From: CAVOAK01 sp965217615
GTDB lineage: Bacteria; Pseudomonadota; Alphaproteobacteria; UBA8366; CAVOAK01
Assembly (NCBI GenBank): GCA_965217615.1
Contig: CBDCIT010000030.1
Span: 62,001-126,000 of the forward strand
DNA: 64,000 nucleotides
Reading direction: 5' to 3'
The translations under genes and the position numbers were made by a program. How positions within the stretch are numbered: position 1 is the stretch's first letter; each line of letters begins with the position of its first letter. The notes below the pieces were generated by a model. It was not told where the DNA came from, ran no database searches, and worked only from the letters and a program-made list of their open reading frames with translations. Of this stretch, positions 24,032 to 32,507 are shown in pieces.

Positions 24032-26119
24032 TCAGTCTCCCGATGAGGGTTCCGGCAACGGCACCGTTTCGCCGGCGCAGTTGGCTCTGTACATACAGTA
24101 TCGTCGCCGGCCTTCGGTCGCGACGATGACCCGATCCACCCGCGCGTCCGTTGCTGTTCTGCCCAGCAACCGGACGACCCTCTCGTTGAAGCCGAGTTGG
24201 GCGGCTACTTCCCCGGCGGTTATGAAGCCCTGGTCGCGAAGCCGTTTCGTCTCACGCTCGAGGTGGTTGGGCAAGCCGTAAGCCCGCCGTACCCTGCCCA
24301 CGCGCTTGGCCGTGTAGGGCTCGCCCTTCCAGTTTCGACACCCCATCGCGTTCAGCTCGCGCGCGGCGCCTTCGTCACCGTGGGTTTCGAGTAGCCGGTC
24401 CAGCGCGGCGACCGTTTCCGGGGGTGTCTTGCGGATCTCCGCCATCGGTCTCGGCAGCTGAAGCGGCTCAAGCGTCAGGGAACGACCCCCGCGCATGCGC
24501 AGACCGATCGTCACCTCGGAGCCGTCCCGGGTCAGCGTCGCATCCTCGATCAGAAGCCCGAGCAGCCGCTTGCGATCCACGTTTCCGGTTTGGGCGGCGT
24601 TCCATACCTGCTCGAAGTCGCGCGCCAGTTCCCGAATGCGTTCGACCTGCCGCCCGGAGAGTTCGGTGTCGCGCGCCGTGGCGCGGGCCTCGCGTTCCCG
24701 GCAGGCCTCTTCCAGATCACGCAGGCGCTCGTTCCAGTCGGCTTCGAGCGATGCCGCCACCAGCCGGTTGGCCGGGTCGACCTCGAAGAACCGGCGCCGC
24801 GCCAGGTCGGACTCGTAGCGGAAGGCCTCGATGCGCCTGGCGCGCTGGGCATCGGCCTCGGCGAACTCCACATCGACCTGCTGCTGGACCGCCAGGGCAA
24901 GATCGATGTTCTTGCGGTTCAACGCGTCGATCACGAAGCGCGATATCCCGGCGTCGACGAGATCGCCGCGCATGGTCTGGCAGGTCTTCCCTCCGTAGCG
25001 GGCCAACTCTTCGTTGCAGACGTAGAAGTAGCGCGCCGGCCGGTTGCGATGCGGGAGAGCGCGGTTGTATTGCATGCCCATGCGCCGGCCGCAGTGGCCG
25101 CAGATCGCCCGTGACTGCAACAGCGCCGCCCCCTCGCGGGGCGCCGCGGTGCGCGAGGGCGATTCCAGAAAGGAAGCGGCATTGCCTCTCAAGGTGGCTC
25201 GATTGCGAAGGTACTCGTCCCAATCGATGAAGCCCACATGGGCGTCCTGAATGCAGACGTGCCAGTCCTCCATCGGCACGACGCGGGATCGTCCGGTCCC
25301 GTCCGCCCGCCGCTCGACGTGCGTCTGGCCATAGACGAAGGCGCCGGCGTAGCGCGGATTCCTCAGAATGCGGGTGACTTGCGGCACGCGCGGAAGAGCC
25401 CAGCGCAGCTCGCCGTGGGCCGGCCCGCTTCGCGGACGCGACGGCAGCTCGATGTTCTCGCGGTGCATCCATTTCACCACCGCCATCGCCGACCTCATTC
25501 GGCGGAAGCTGTCGAACACGAGACGGATGGCGTCAATGACGGACCGGTCGGCGTCGAACACCACCTCGTCCTTGTCGTTGTAGGCTAGGCCGACCGGCAG
25601 CCGCATCTTCAGCGCACCGCGCGCGGCGGCGCTGCGCTGGCCGCCGACCAGCCGCGCCTTGATCCCCTGAAGCTCGAACTCGCTCAGGGTCCCTTTCACG
25701 CCGAGCAAGAGCTTGTCATTGCCGTCGTTGGGATCGTAGATGCCGGTCTCGTCGAGGATCAGCGTATTGCTGATTCCGGCGATCCGCAGCAGTTGGTGCC
25801 AGTCGGCGTTGTCTCGCGCCAGCCTTGAGACTTCCAGGCCGAGAACGATACCCACCTCGCCGGCGGCGATGCTCCCCATCAGGTCGCGGAAGCCGCTGCG
25901 GTTTCCGCTGTATGCGCCCGACTTGCCCTGATCCTCGTCGATCACCCGGATACGCTCCGCAGGCCAGCCAAGCGCCGTCGCCCTTTGGCTCAGCCCGTAC
26001 TGCCGCCGCGTGCTCTCGGTGTTTTGCACGACTTGGCGAAGCGAGGACTGACGCACGTAGAGGCAAGCCTCGCGCTCCAGATGATGCGGCGCGATCTTGC
26101 GCGTTTCCGCTTCAAGCAT
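24032..26119 (-). CDS. Large serine recombinase
   Basis: 695 residues. The N-terminal resolvase domain (about 15-165) has the nucleophile Ser in YVRQSSLRQVVQ, plus GLEVSRLARDNADWHQLL and LGVKGTLSEFELQGIKARL. The recombinase domain follows (RNPRYAGAFVYGQT), then a zinc ribbon (CGHCGRRMGMQYN ... CNEELARYGGKTC) and a coiled-coil region. Such enzymes integrate and excise elements at att sites. Upstream and overlapping by 8 bases is a small gene, then an HTH gene and DUF5372, all in one direction. This group recurs in alphaproteobacteria (from memory). It is the likely mover of the segment that splits ssb. Confidence 0.92.
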   Translation of the reverse strand: MLEAETRKIAPHHLEREACLYVRQSSLRQVVQNTESTRRQYGLSQRATALGWPAERIRVIDEDQGKSGAYSGNRSGFRDLMGSIAAGEVGIVLGLEVSRLARDNADWHQLLRIAGISNTLILDETGIYDPNDGNDKLLLGVKGTLSEFELQGIKARLVGGQRSAAARGALKMRLPVGLAYNDKDEVVFDADRSVIDAIRLVFDSFRRMRSAMAVVKWMHRENIELPSRPRSGPAHGELRWALPRVPQVTRILRNPRYAGAFVYGQTHVERRADGTGRSRVVPMEDWHVCIQDAHVGFIDWDEYLRNRATLRGNAASFLESPSRTAAPREGAALLQSRAICGHCGRRMGMQYNRALPHRNRPARYFYVCNEELARYGGKTCQTMRGDLVDAGISRFVIDALNRKNIDLALAVQQQVDVEFAEADAQRARRIEAFRYESDLARRRFFEVDPANRLVAASLEADWNERLRDLEEACREREARATARDTELSGRQVERIRELARDFEQVWNAAQTGNVDRKRLLGLLIEDATLTRDGSEVTIGLRMRGGRSLTLEPLQLPRPMAEIRKTPPETVAALDRLLETHGDEGAARELNAMGCRNWKGEPYTAKRVGRVRRAYGLPNHLERETKRLRDQGFITAGEVAAQLGFNERVVRLLGRTATDARVDRVIVATEGRRRYCMYRANCAGETVPLPEPSSGD

Positions 26120-26414
26120 AACGATTCTCCTGGTTTTCCCGCACGGTGTTGGCGACCACGGGAGGCGGCGACACGCGCAGCAGGCGCCGGACCTGGCTGG
26201 CGGCCTCGGCGATCACCGCATCGGCGATGGGCAGTTCCATGTCGGTGGACGAAGGCGGCGGCTGCAGGCAGGTGCGGTTGCACGCGGCCCCGGCCATGGC
26301 CAGGGCGCCGCGCAGACCGTGGAAGCGCAGCGCGGCGATGGCGTTGCTGTCGCCGCCCGACAGCCAGAGCTGGCGCCAGCTTTCGTAGGTCTTCCAGGCG
26401 TCGTCACGCATCAC
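26112..26414 (-). CDS. Small protein between HTH gene and serine recombinase
   Basis: 100 residues. It overlaps the HTH gene by 4 bases at its start and the recombinase gene by 8 bases at its end, which points to tight translational coupling. It begins MMRDDAWKTYESWRQLWLSG and has a central helical part (NAIAALRFHGLRGALAMAG). No domain recognised. Being coupled on both sides suggests a recombinase accessory or directionality role, but that is inference. Confidence 0.65.
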   Translation of the reverse strand: MMRDDAWKTYESWRQLWLSGGDSNAIAALRFHGLRGALAMAGAACNRTCLQPPPSSTDMELPIADAVIAEAASQVRRLLRVSPPPVVANTVRENQENRYA

Positions 26415-26890
26415 GGCCCAAGCTCCAGCGGTTTTTTTTGAACCCGCTCGAGCGCCTTCTCGAGACCGCGCGGATGGACCCTGACGCCGAACTCGGCCTC
26501 GATCAGCGGCGCCAGCCGGCGCGCGCCCACACGTCCGTGCCGGGCCCTGTAGTCCTCGACGAAGCGCAGCATCTCCAGGCTGATCTTGTGGGGCCCTCGC
26601 GGCCCGCGCTGCGCCGGGATGAGCTCCTGCAGCCCGCCCCCGTCGAACGCCTTGACCATGCGGAAGCAGGTCGGCCGGGAGACCCCGAACCGTGCCGCCG
26701 CCTGCCCAAGGGTCGCCTCGCCCAGCCGGACCAGCCGGACCATCTCGTAGCGGACCTGAAGCAGGTCGCGGGCGTCGAAGAAGTCGCCGGCGGCGAACAT
26801 CGCCTCGCTGACCTTTTCCGGCGTCCGGTTGAGGGTTCCGGCCTTTCTGAGGCGGTCTTGCTTTTCAGTGTCGTCGCGACGGTCTGCCAT
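26411..26890 (-). CDS. Helix-turn-helix protein of the serine recombinase cassette
   Basis: 159 residues from the ATG at 26890, taken because the region upstream of it reads as non-coding AT-rich promoter DNA. Two HTH-like parts are visible: LGEATLGQAAARFGVSRPTC and a winged region GPRGPHKISLEMLRFVEDYR / GARRLAPLIEAEFGVRVHPR, as in the DNA-binding part of IS481/IS630-type transposases but without a catalytic domain. It probably binds the ends or promoter of the element. It overlaps the next gene by 4 bases. Confidence 0.75.
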   Translation of the reverse strand: MADRRDDTEKQDRLRKAGTLNRTPEKVSEAMFAAGDFFDARDLLQVRYEMVRLVRLGEATLGQAAARFGVSRPTCFRMVKAFDGGGLQELIPAQRGPRGPHKISLEMLRFVEDYRARHGRVGARRLAPLIEAEFGVRVHPRGLEKALERVQKKPLELGP

Positions 26891-27063
26891 GGCGGTGCGG
26901 TCCTCCGGGATAGTTCCATTAATTAATACGCTATACATCGCACCAAGGTCAACGATCAACCGAGACAATCTTGCCCTTGTTATGCCTATATCGGCTATAA
27001 TTCGGCATCCCATGCCAGGCACAACTGCGCAAGGGCGCCTTATTTTCTGATCATATAGCGCCA

Positions 27064-27339
27064 TCATTCCTGATCACGCTCGACCGCCGGCCCAAGAAGC
27101 GAGTCCACGACCTCGCGAAGCGCAACCAGATCGTCCGCCCGGAACAGGCTGCGGCCCGACGCAACGCGCTCAAAATCGTCGATGCGCCGCAGTGACGTCC
27201 AGGAAACCGGGACGCTGACAAGGGTTGCGCCGGCCGGGCCGTCCGCGAAGTAGCGCACCATCGCTCTCTTGCATCCGCCCACACGGTCGTAAACCCGAAG
27301 CGCCCGGCCCCTAAGCGGATAAAACGGGTGGGTGATCAC
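27064..27339 (-). CDS. DUF5372 family protein
   Basis: 91 residues beginning MITHPFYPLRGRALRVYD, with MVRYFADGPAGATLVSVPVS and GRSLFRADDLVALREVVDSL. The opening THPF-PLRGR and the later W-T-D/GRS-F-R-DL pattern fit the DUF5372 family, which is typically next to serine recombinase cassettes. Function unknown. It is the first gene of the cassette, separated from the HTH gene by about 170 AT-rich bases. Confidence 0.75.
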   Translation of the reverse strand: MITHPFYPLRGRALRVYDRVGGCKRAMVRYFADGPAGATLVSVPVSWTSLRRIDDFERVASGRSLFRADDLVALREVVDSLLGPAVERDQE

Positions 27340-27392
27340 AACATCCCGATGATCACCCGCTTCGGCGCTACTGCCTGCATTTGGAAACGATA

Positions 27393-27500
27393 GACAAGAA
27401 CTCGGGGGACAAGGTGGACCGCACCGAGTGGCACCGCATCGTCACCTTCCAGGACGGCCTGGTGGAGATGCTGGATAAGCACGCCAAGAAGGGCCGCCTT
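27393..27500 (+). pseudogene. ssb, second (middle) fragment
   Basis: Encodes DKNSGDKVDRTEWHRIVTFQ and DGLVEMLDKHAKKGRL in the frame continuing the fragment at 23067-23192. It starts with the same GACAAG at which that fragment ends and breaks off after KKGRL. The next residues of the gene are found at 29817. Confidence 0.9.
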
Positions 27501-27823
27501 CCGTAATGGGGCCTTTCCCGTCAAGCACCATTTTCAATTGACCATCGTCGCGACACGATCGTTCGTTCGCGAAGCTTCGATACCAGCAGTGGGCGTCTCC
27601 TCAAGCGCTATGCAGGAGCTCGGGATGCCCAGCGCGACCGGGACTCGGTGCTGCTCCGGCGCGGCGCTACCCGAGACCCTCGGCCCGTCCCCGTCCCTCC
27701 GGCGCCTGGGAGGAGGTAGAGGAGGACTGGAGAGGGGTGAACGGAGAAGGGCAGGAAGAAAGAACCCGGTCCGGACCGTTCGGCAACTTTCGTCATCAAC
27801 CAGGATTCACAGGAGACACGACC

Positions 27824-28261
27824 ATGTCATTCGGACTCAACCGCGCAGAAGTGATCGGCCGCCTCGGCGCCGACGTCACCATCAATCACCTCGCCTCCGG
27901 CGGCCGCGTGGCGAACATGAGCATCGCCACCGACGAGTCGTATATCGATCGCCAGAGCGGCGACCGGATCGACAAAACGGAATGGCACCGCATCGTCATC
28001 TTCCAGGACGGCCTGGTGGAGATGATGGAGAAGCACGCCAAGAAGGGCCGCCTCGTCTACGTGGCGGGCAAACTCCAGACCCGGAAGTGGCGCAAGGACG
28101 ACGAGGACAGCGACCGCTTCTCCACCGAGATACTGCTGGTGCCCGGTGGACGCGTTCAATTCTTGGATCGTCCCGCCGGCACCAACTCCAGCGACGACGG
28201 CGCTCCTGCGTCGAACGGTGAGACGGCGGACGCCGGCGCCGAGACGTCGATACCCTTCTGA
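27824..28261 (+). CDS. ssb: Single-stranded DNA-binding protein (intact, copy 3)
   Basis: 145 residues from the ATG at 27824 (MSFGLNRAEVIGRLGADVTI), with AGGAGA just upstream. It is closely similar to the ssb at 23448, with the same OB-fold (TEWHRIVIFQDGLVEMMEKH, GRLVYVAGKLQTRKW) and a C-terminal tip ETSIPF that has lost one acidic residue. It lies inside the second interval interrupting the fragmented ssb. Its leader (AGGGGTGAACGGAGAAGGG) matches those of the other two ssb genes. Confidence 0.95.
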   Translation: MSFGLNRAEVIGRLGADVTINHLASGGRVANMSIATDESYIDRQSGDRIDKTEWHRIVIFQDGLVEMMEKHAKKGRLVYVAGKLQTRKWRKDDEDSDRFSTEILLVPGGRVQFLDRPAGTNSSDDGAPASNGETADAGAETSIPF

Positions 28262-28293
28262 ATCGACGCACCATCCTTCCTCCCCTCCAACTC

Positions 28294-28322
28294 GGGCGGC
28301 CGCGGTAGCGGCCGCCCATTTT
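28294..28322 (+). terminator. Terminator of ssb copy 3
   Basis: Perfect 10-bp stem (GGGCGGCCGC with GCGGCCGCCC, loop GGTA) followed by ATTTT, 32 bases after the stop. Confidence 0.85.
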
Positions 28323-28628
28323 CTTTGCTGTCGCCTTACAACACCTCCTCAAGCCTAAGTGAAGCGATCCTCGAAGTGTCCGTCGCCAGGCTCTCGCTTC
28401 CGTCCGTGGTCAGCGCAGCGGCTGCCAACTTCATGCCTGGTCCAAGACGATTCCCGAGTGCCAATCTGGTCTGCGTGCTCGAACGCTGTAAGGCGGTTCG
28501 GCAAACAAGGCGGCAAGGCGTGCATCATCGGGAACCGCGTCCCGGCGAGGGGACACCGGTGGATCGCCACCTTCAAGCGCGGCTCTTTCCTCCTCTCCTT
28601 GCTGACTGCTGATGGGATGCAGCCGCGC
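28323..28628. other. Non-coding stretch, probably includes one IS110 end
   Basis: 306 bases between the ssb terminator and the IS110 transposase stop. No gene seen. The short non-coding end of the IS110 element should lie in its right part. Confidence 0.35.
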
Positions 28629-29669
28629 CTATGCCGTCTGAAGCGCCATCGCCTGCTCGCGCGTGAAGCGGAACTCGGTGCCATCCCGCCACATCCGGTG
28701 AAGCACCACACCAATGCGCCGGGCCAAGGCAACGGTCGCGCGCTTCTTGCCCCGGAGCTTCGACAGACGCTGCGCCCAGGCCTTCAACCAGTTCGGCCCG
28801 CCACTATTCAGCATCACCGTGGCGGCCTGAAAGAGCGCCGTGCGCAGACCCGCGTCACCGGCTTTCGTGATGCCGCCGACTATATCTCGCTCGCCGGATT
28901 GGTCCCGTCCCGGCGTCAGCCCCACCCAGGGGCCCACATCCTTCGATCTTCGGAACCGCTCGGGATCGTCGATCGCGGACATGAAGGTCAGCGCTATGAC
29001 GTGGCCCACGCCGGGCATCGTCATCAGCAGCCGACACACCTGGTCGTCGCTGGCCAAATTGCGGAGCAGCTTCTCCAGACCGGCCAGCTCGCGGCGCAGA
29101 CCCGCCCGTGCGCGCAGGATCGGTTCGGCCGCGGCTCCGAGCATCGCGTTGCCGGCGATCAACTCCCGAACACGGACCTCGTAGCGGCCCTTCGAGACCT
29201 GGCCCAGCTTCAGGCCGAAGTTGCGCAGCACGCCGCGCAGCGAGAGCTCCATATTGATGAGCGCATCCTTCACGGACCTGCGCGAGGTCAGCAACGCGCG
29301 CATCTCCTGCGACGACACCGACTTGCAGTGCACCGGCCGGAACCAGCCCATCTGCAAAAGCCGGGCGATGCCCTCGGCATCCCGGCGATCCGTCTTGATC
29401 GGCATCGCCTTCAGCGCCGCCTTCACCTGCCGGGTCTCCATCAGCACGGCCTCGAAACCGGCGTCACTCATCCCCTTGTGCAACCAATGGGACAAGGGAC
29501 CGGCCTCGAGACCGATCGCGGCGATCTCGTGCGGCAACTCGCGCATGAACGCAACCAGAGATTCAGGTGCGCTGGCGACCTGTGCCTCCGTCACGATCTT
29601 GCCCTTCTCGTCGAGAACGCAGATTGCCGTGCTTGCCAGCGATACATCCAGCCCGATAAAAACATCCAT
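28629..29669 (-). CDS. IS110-family (DEDD) transposase
   Basis: 346 residues from the ATG at 29669 (MDVFIGLDVSLASTAICVLD). The first acidic catalytic residue is the Asp in GLDVS; EAGPLSHWL and TDRRDAEGIARLLQMG supply the others. The C-terminal domain has the MPGVGHVIALTFMSAI and KDVGPWVGLTPGRDQSGERD segments with the active Ser. IS110 transposases are RNA-guided: a bridge RNA from the long non-coding end pairs with target and donor. Here that end would be 29670-29816, upstream of the gene. Confidence 0.93.
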   Translation of the reverse strand: MDVFIGLDVSLASTAICVLDEKGKIVTEAQVASAPESLVAFMRELPHEIAAIGLEAGPLSHWLHKGMSDAGFEAVLMETRQVKAALKAMPIKTDRRDAEGIARLLQMGWFRPVHCKSVSSQEMRALLTSRRSVKDALINMELSLRGVLRNFGLKLGQVSKGRYEVRVRELIAGNAMLGAAAEPILRARAGLRRELAGLEKLLRNLASDDQVCRLLMTMPGVGHVIALTFMSAIDDPERFRRSKDVGPWVGLTPGRDQSGERDIVGGITKAGDAGLRTALFQAATVMLNSGGPNWLKAWAQRLSKLRGKKRATVALARRIGVVLHRMWRDGTEFRFTREQAMALQTA

Positions 29670-29816
29670 ATCGTTGTCCTTTCCTGTGAGGGATTGGGGC
29701 GTGCCTTTCGGCAATACCCCGTGAATACGCCACGCGTGTAAGGGCAACGACACCCAAATCTTCGTTGTCGCTACAAGCTGAAACGTCGCCGGTGAGCGCC
29801 GAGAGCCCCATTACGG

Positions 29817-30032
29817 CATCTGGTCTACGTCTCGGGCAAGCTGCAGACCCGCAAGTGGCGCAAGGACGGCGAGGACAGCGACCGGTTCTCGACCGAGATC
29901 CTGCTGGTCCCCGGCGGCAGGGTGCAATTCCTCGACAAGCCGAACGGCAACGGAGCACCGCCGATGAACGGCGATACCGCGCCGGCCGCCGAAACCGTCG
30001 CGACGGTGGATGACAACGAGATCCCCTTCTAA
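29817..30032 (+). pseudogene. ssb, third (C-terminal) fragment
   Basis: Encodes LVYVSGKLQTRKWRKDGE, RFSTEILLVPGGRVQFLD, a variable linker and the acidic tip VDDNEIPF with stop. It continues exactly where the fragment at 27500 ends (KKGRL / LVYV). The tip is the best preserved of the three ssb genes, which suggests this was the original plasmid ssb. A terminator follows. Confidence 0.9.
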
Positions 30033-30060
30033 GAGGGTTTCCTCCCCCCGCACACCCTAG

Positions 30061-30102
30061 GGCCGGTTCCCGCCAAGTTGGCGTGGGACCGGCCATTTTT
30101 TA
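30061..30102 (+). terminator. Terminator after third ssb fragment
   Basis: GGCCGGTTCCCGCC pairs imperfectly with GGCGTGGGACCGGCC and is followed by ATTTTTTA. A similar terminator follows the DUF2493 gene. Confidence 0.75.
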
Positions 30103-30463
30103 TGTAGTCCTCTTCGAGTCCAGGAAAAAGCTCCATTGCGAGAGCGCTGGGCAAACCTTCCTCTGTACCGCTCTGCGGAACGCGGCATTTCCTCAATCGT
30201 GAACGCTCCAGCCCGCTCTGAATCTAATGCCAACCTTAATGCCATCGGTGTCGGCACCCTCTCGGCTCGAATCGTGCCCTTTATTGTAAGCACCCGGCCC
30301 GGGGCAACAGTGGAAGAGAAGCGTGGGAGTGGGAGAATAATCACCCCGTCATGATGCCTCAGTGTCCCACACGTTCTCACTGTGCCAACCCCTCCGGGGT
30401 CCTCCACTCCGCTTACGCTCCGTTACGGCGATAGCTCGCAATGCCACGCCGCTGCGCGGCTAA

Positions 30464-30536
30464 CGCCGTTGGAATACGCGACCGTGGCTCGCTCGCTTCG
30501 CTCCCTGCGCCCGCACCATCGCGTATTCCAACGGCG
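30464..30536. repeat. 18-bp perfect inverted repeat upstream of DUF2493 gene
   Basis: CGCCGTTGGAATACGCGA (30464-30481) is exactly complemented at 30519-30536, with a 37-base GC-rich loop. It lies in the ~600-base non-coding stretch 30033-30629. No gene is seen there. Smaller dyads (GCGATAGCTCGC, CCGCTGCGCGG) sit just to its left. Role unknown; replication or transfer origin, attenuation or a mobile hairpin are possible. Confidence 0.85.
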
Positions 30537-30629
30537 CAGGCATTCCGGCAATCGTGGCTCCGCTGCGAGCGCGTGAAACAAAGAGTCATCACGACGGGGC
30601 GTCCCGCCTCGGAGGATATCAACATTGCA

Positions 30630-31559
30630 ATGGAGAGACTCATGCAAGACTTAATCAGCACCGAAACATCGTCACAGACCGCAATGGCTTGCAATCAGGC
30701 CGCCCTGTTCGGCGCGACCCCAGGTCCGGATGAGTTCGACAATCGCGAAACCTGGAACGAGGACGAGGCGCTTGCCGGGATCGAGGAAGCCATCCACATT
30801 CTGGCCGGTGCCGTCGCACCGGACGGAACGCAGCTCGCCGACGAACGTGAGAGCCTGCTCTGGGGTTTCGTCAATGCACTGCACGCCCAGGTCCAGCGCC
30901 TCGACCGCGGCATCGACAAGATCGCGCCCGAGATGAAAGACATCGGCCAGGAACAGGACGGCTCAGAGATCAAGTCCCGGGAACTCGAACTTCTTACCGA
31001 CCGGGTTCGGAACCTTGGCGACCGGCGCGACGCCTTCGAGGCCATGCGCGACCTCGCCGGTGAGGGATACCGCACCGAGACCGGCGACACCTGGCGTCCG
31101 CGCAACGGATCGCACAGCAGCCAGACCGGAAAACTTACCTCAGCCGCCATCGATGCCCGCGACTACTTGCGCGCCCGTGAACACCGCGAGACCTCCGCGC
31201 ATCTTCCCGAAGGCACCCTGGTCGCCTTCACCGGTGGAAAGGACTTCGACGACGTCACCGCTATCTGGCGCTCCCTCGACAGCATCAAGATCAAGTACGA
31301 CGATATGGTCCTGCTGCACGGCGGTGGACCCGGAGCCGAGAAGATCGCGGCAAGCTGGGCCGAGAAGAACGGCGTTCACCAGGTCGTCTGCAAACCCGAC
31401 TGGGGTCGCGACGGCAAGGCCGCGCCCTTCCGGCGAAACGACGTCCTGCTCAACTTCCTGCCGAAGGGCCTCGTCGCCTTCCCAGGCTCCGGCATCACTA
31501 ACAACATGGTCGACAAAGCACGCAAGATCGGCATCCCCGTCCTGATCGCCGCCGCGTAG
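30630..31559 (+). CDS. DUF2493 (YspA-like SLOG fold) protein
   Basis: 309 residues from the ATG at 30630, behind GGAGGA 13 bases upstream; an ATG 12 bases further on is an alternative. The N-terminal half is helical and acidic. The C-terminal domain (about 195-309) is a Rossmann-like SLOG fold: VAFTGGKDFDDVTAIWRSLD, MVLLHGGGPGAEKIAASWAE, VCKPDWGRDGKAAPFRRND, FPGSGITNNMVDKARKIGIP. SLOG proteins bind nucleotide-type ligands and are frequent on plasmids and in defence islands. The ligand here is unknown. A terminator follows the gene. Confidence 0.85.
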   Translation: MERLMQDLISTETSSQTAMACNQAALFGATPGPDEFDNRETWNEDEALAGIEEAIHILAGAVAPDGTQLADERESLLWGFVNALHAQVQRLDRGIDKIAPEMKDIGQEQDGSEIKSRELELLTDRVRNLGDRRDAFEAMRDLAGEGYRTETGDTWRPRNGSHSSQTGKLTSAAIDARDYLRAREHRETSAHLPEGTLVAFTGGKDFDDVTAIWRSLDSIKIKYDDMVLLHGGGPGAEKIAASWAEKNGVHQVVCKPDWGRDGKAAPFRRNDVLLNFLPKGLVAFPGSGITNNMVDKARKIGIPVLIAAA

Positions 31560-31571
31560 CGACACCTTTCA

Positions 31572-31616
31572 GGGCCGGTCCCCGCCACCACTCGGCGCGG
31601 GACCGGCCCCCCTTTT
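31572..31616 (+). terminator. Terminator of DUF2493 gene
   Basis: GGGCCGGTCCCCGC pairs with GCGGGACCGGCCC and is followed by CCCTTTT, 12 bases after the stop codon. It resembles the terminator at 30061. Confidence 0.8.
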
Positions 31617-31854
31617 GTGCCGGTTGGTTAGAGCAACAGCCCATGGCGGGGCGCTTCGCGCCACCGCCATATGAGCGAGCTAACACCCGTCGGCGGCTCG
31701 GCACTTCCCGCCATCGTCGGACGCGGGCGCTGACGCGCCACGCCATCATCCCCCCTTGCTACTTCATTGTTCGTGTCTGGAACCACAACGACGCCTCTCC
31801 ATGCTTTGAAGGCCGCATCACCGTGTTGCAAACGAAGGTGTGCATTCGTTCAGG

Positions 31855-32136
31855 TCAGAACGGATCGCTGCCTTCTTCGGTTGATCCACGTTTGTCGGCC
31901 CCAGAAGCGACCTTGTTCAGAAATGTTCGCAAACTACGCTCACTGATATCTATCCCGAGTGCGTTCAACACTTCGCACATTTGCACCACTGTCACTTCCT
32001 TGCCCTGTTGCTCAAGCAGCCTGTCACGCAGACGGTTCAGCACGTCCGTTATGGTCATCTTCGGCGGCGCAAGTTTCGCCAGAGCGGCATCTATCTTGCC
32101 GAAGTCGATATCCGCCTCTTTGTACAATCGCGCCAT
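31855..32136 (-). CDS. Small protein divergent from the relaxase
   Basis: 93 residues starting MARLYKEADIDFGKIDAALA. The centre reads MTITDVLNRLRDRLLEQQGK, then EVTVVQMCEVLNALGIDISE and RSLRTFLNKV, which looks like a helix-turn-helix (MCEVLNALGIDISERSLRTFL region). Placed head to head with a MobF relaxase gene, it could be a relaxosome accessory or transfer regulator, as small DNA-binding proteins often are in that position. I recognise no named family. Confidence 0.6.
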   Translation of the reverse strand: MARLYKEADIDFGKIDAALAKLAPPKMTITDVLNRLRDRLLEQQGKEVTVVQMCEVLNALGIDISERSLRTFLNKVASGADKRGSTEEGSDPF

Positions 32137-32507
32137 GATATCCTATCTCCCCATGCTTCCAGAATCCGCTATCAAGCCCGAATTCTGCGATTGGCCTGAC
32201 ATTCGGTCAATGCCGCCAGCTGAACGTCAGACTTGAACCCTGTCGCCCTTTTGACAGCAGGCTTAACCTGCTTCTTGTTCGTCCTACGTTCCCCTCTTGT
32301 TCTCCCCCTCCGCAATCTATATCCTCTCACGGAACGTTATATAGCGAAGTAAGCAATGCACACCCCTGCCGTAAACTGGCCCGCTCAATTGGCTGATCCT
32401 GGAGGTTATCGCTCCAGGGCTGGCTACGAAGGCGACATTGGCATGAAGTGAAAGAAAAAGGTTAGAAAGTTGAAACCGAAGCCGGGCAATTTTGGGATAC
32501 GGCTGAC
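32137..32507. other. Intergenic region, candidate transfer origin
   Basis: 371 bases between the divergent small gene and the MobF relaxase, where oriT is commonly found. It contains CTATAT/ATATAG in inverted order around a 16-base spacer (32318-32345) and an AT-rich stretch. No nic consensus can be assigned with confidence. Confidence 0.4.

Larger units (their letters stand above)
23193..27392. mobile_element. Putative serine-recombinase element inserted in ssb, carrying a second ssb
   Basis: Between the two ssb pieces lie 4200 bases flanked by GACAAG on both sides. The ends carry imperfect inverted repeats (left GTTTCATGATGCA at 23199-23211; right, complemented, GTTTCCAAATGCA). Inside are an intact ssb and, on the other strand, DUF5372, HTH, a small gene and a large serine recombinase. 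The boundaries are inferred from the ssb match, not from a known element. Confidence 0.6.
27501..29816. mobile_element. Second insertion in ssb, 12-bp inverted repeats at its ends
   Basis: The interval between the middle and last ssb fragments is bounded by a perfect 12-bp inverted repeat, CCGTAATGGGGC at 27501-27512 and its complement at 29805-29816. It contains an intact ssb with leader and terminator, and an IS110-family transposase. The IS110 itself probably covers only about 28600-29816; the rest may be an independent insertion or an ssb duplication. Confidence 0.55.
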
